Origin: CAYSYM01 sp964435115
GTDB taxonomy: Bacteria; Chloroflexota; UBA6077; CF-72
DNA: 64,000 bases
Assembly (NCBI GenBank): GCA_964435115.1
Contig: CAYSYM010000003.1
Location: forward strand, 1 to 64,000
Reading direction: 5' to 3'
The position numbers and the translations under genes were made by a program. The notes under the pieces were generated by a model. That model was not told the DNA's origin and did no database searches. It saw only the letters and a program-made list of their open reading frames with translations. The first letter of the stretch is position 1; each line of letters begins with the position of its first letter. Of the stretch, positions 62,793 to 64,000 are shown in pieces.

Positions 62793-64000
62793 GTGCACGA
62801 CCTCGCCGTTCGCCACGCCACGCTCGTCACCCCGCGCGGCCGCCGTCGGGCCCACCTGTACGTGGCCGACGGCCGCATCGCGGCCATCGCCGACGACGAC
62901 CTCCCGGCCCGGGAGCGCGTGGATGCCGCGGGCCTCCACCTCCTCCCGGGCGGCGTGGACGGCCACGTCCACTTCCAGGACCCCGGCGACACCACCCGCG
63001 AGGACTTCATCTCTGGCAGCTCGGCGGCGGCTGTGGGCGGGGTCTCCACCATCGTCGAGCACACCCACAGCCACCCGGTCCGCGACCCCGCGTCCCTGCG
63101 CGAGAAGGTGGAGCACCTGCGCAGCCGTTCGCTCGTGGACTTCGGCCTGGCGGCCCACGCCTGGCCGGACCGCCTCGACCAGGTCCGCCCGCTGTGGGAC
63201 GCCGGCATCAGCTTCTTCAAGGTCTTCACCTGCACTACCCACGGCGTCCCGGGCTTCGATGCCGGCCACCTCCAGCGTCTGTTCCAGGCAGTGGCGGCCT
63301 GCGACGGGCTGTGCCTGGTGCACGCGGAGGAAGAGACGATGACCGCCGCGAGCGAGCGCGCGCTGCGAGAAGCCGGGCGTACCGACCCCGGGCTGCTGGT
63401 GGAGTGGCGCAGTCGGGACGCTGAGCTGGTGGCCCTCAACACCGTGGCCCTCCTGGCGCGACTCACCGGCGTACGAGCCATCGCGGCCCACGTCAGCCAC
63501 CCGGCCGCGGTCGACCTGCTCCAGCGCGAGCGCGCCCTGGGCGCCCGGCTGTGGCTGGAGACCTGCCCGCAGTACCTCTACCTGCGCGAGGACGAGGCGC
63601 TGGAGCAGGCCGGGTTCCGCAAGTTCACCCCGCCGGCGCGAATCCGCTCCGATGCCGACGCGGCCGAGATGTGGCGCCTGGTCGCCGCGGGCCCGATCAC
63701 GCACGTCTCCACCGACCACGCTCCGGCCACCCGCCGTCAGAAGACGGACGGCACCATCTGGGACGTGCACTTCGGCCTGCCCGGGGTAGAGACCACGCTG
63801 GCGATGCTGTTGAATGGGGTGGCCGAGGGCCGGCTCAGCCTCGAACGGGTGGTGGACCTGGTGGCCGAGACGCCGGCCCGGCTGTACGGGCTCTACCCTC
63901 GCAAGGGTGCGCTGCAGGTCGGCTCCGATGCCGACCTTGTGCTCGTCGACCTGACCGCCGAGCGCACGCTGGAGGACGCCGCCGTGGTCTCCAAGGCAGG
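62793..64000 (+). CDS. Cyclic amidohydrolase, allantoinase/hydantoinase-like (partial at 3' end)
   Basis: At least 402 residues of an amidohydrolase-superfamily enzyme, running off the window. The metal motif GGVDGHVHFQDPG, a likely carboxylated Lys in FFKVFTCTTHG, the TCPQYL motif, and STDHAPATR are visible. The mix fits allantoinase or hydantoinase more than a housekeeping dihydroorotase, but the three are hard to separate by eye. GTG 62793 follows the cyclase gene directly. It would hydrolyse a cyclic amide such as hydantoin, allantoin or a dihydropyrimidine. Confidence 0.85.
   Translation, partial: MHDLAVRHATLVTPRGRRRAHLYVADGRIAAIADDDLPARERVDAAGLHLLPGGVDGHVHFQDPGDTTREDFISGSSAAAVGGVSTIVEHTHSHPVRDPASLREKVEHLRSRSLVDFGLAAHAWPDRLDQVRPLWDAGISFFKVFTCTTHGVPGFDAGHLQRLFQAVAACDGLCLVHAEEETMTAASERALREAGRTDPGLLVEWRSRDAELVALNTVALLARLTGVRAIAAHVSHPAAVDLLQRERALGARLWLETCPQYLYLREDEALEQAGFRKFTPPARIRSDADAAEMWRLVAAGPITHVSTDHAPATRRQKTDGTIWDVHFGLPGVETTLAMLLNGVAEGRLSLERVVDLVAETPARLYGLYPRKGALQVGSDADLVLVDLTAERTLEDAAVVSKA

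Overview
The window is very GC-rich chromosomal DNA, dense with genes and with strong GTG/TTG start usage. Several traits together suggest a Chloroflexota bacterium (Thermomicrobia/Sphaerobacter-like): a YvcK protein with an N-terminal membrane anchor, a radical SAM/SPASM protein beside ferrochelatase, NHL and LysM/NlpC surface proteins, T-box control of an ilv-leu operon, and a LivJ-type transporter island. This placement is an inference from gene content and was not tested against a database.

Region 1 (1-17.5 kb) is housekeeping. It holds an ATP-grasp enzyme, an NfuA-like Fe-S carrier, a PIG-L deacetylase, and a minus-strand run of xerD, purine nucleoside phosphorylase, a secreted zinc protease and an acetyltransferase. 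These are followed by a two-component pair, secG, yvcK, a small holin-like membrane protein, a DUF697-like protein and gpsA. Region 2 (17.5-24.5 kb) is the branched-chain amino acid operon ilvB-(47-codon ORF)-ilvN-ilvC-leuA-leuB. It has a recognisable promoter, a full T-box riboswitch with terminator and a second orphan T-box motif. Region 3 (24.6-29.8 kb) is a haem cluster: radical SAM/SPASM, hemH, hemY-like and hemL.

Region 4 (29.8-43.4 kb) is mainly cell envelope and signalling. It contains a LysM/NlpC-like protein that has lost its catalytic Cys, glpX, a coiled-coil membrane protein, a GT2 glycosyltransferase, an ECF sigma factor, and an overlapping response regulator-kinase-NHL operon. 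A divergent pair of secreted proteins with very similar strong ribosome sites and a small membrane protein/winged-helix pair complete it. Region 5 (43.4 kb to the end) is an accessory catabolic island. It has TcuA/TcuB-like dehydrogenase subunits, a bicupin, a MmgE/PrpD protein, an isochorismatase-like hydrolase, a complete Liv-type ABC importer with two paralogous binding lipoproteins, two alpha/beta hydrolases, an alcohol dehydrogenase, a decayed Tat-secreted protein, an LVIVD protein, an SDR, a cyclase-family hydrolase and a cyclic amidohydrolase that runs off the end. These fit import and stepwise oxidation/hydrolysis of an unidentified polycarboxylate or amide-type compound.

The most unusual items are: the tandem T-box; a family of hairpin-bearing dispersed repeats, one copy of which lies inside the leuB reading frame; key-residue changes in three enzymes (PNP Asn to Asp, GpsA first Gly to Asn, NlpC Cys to Ser); a shared TGTATACA palindrome upstream of tcuA and prpD; and gene-conversion-like identity at both ends of the two binding-protein genes.
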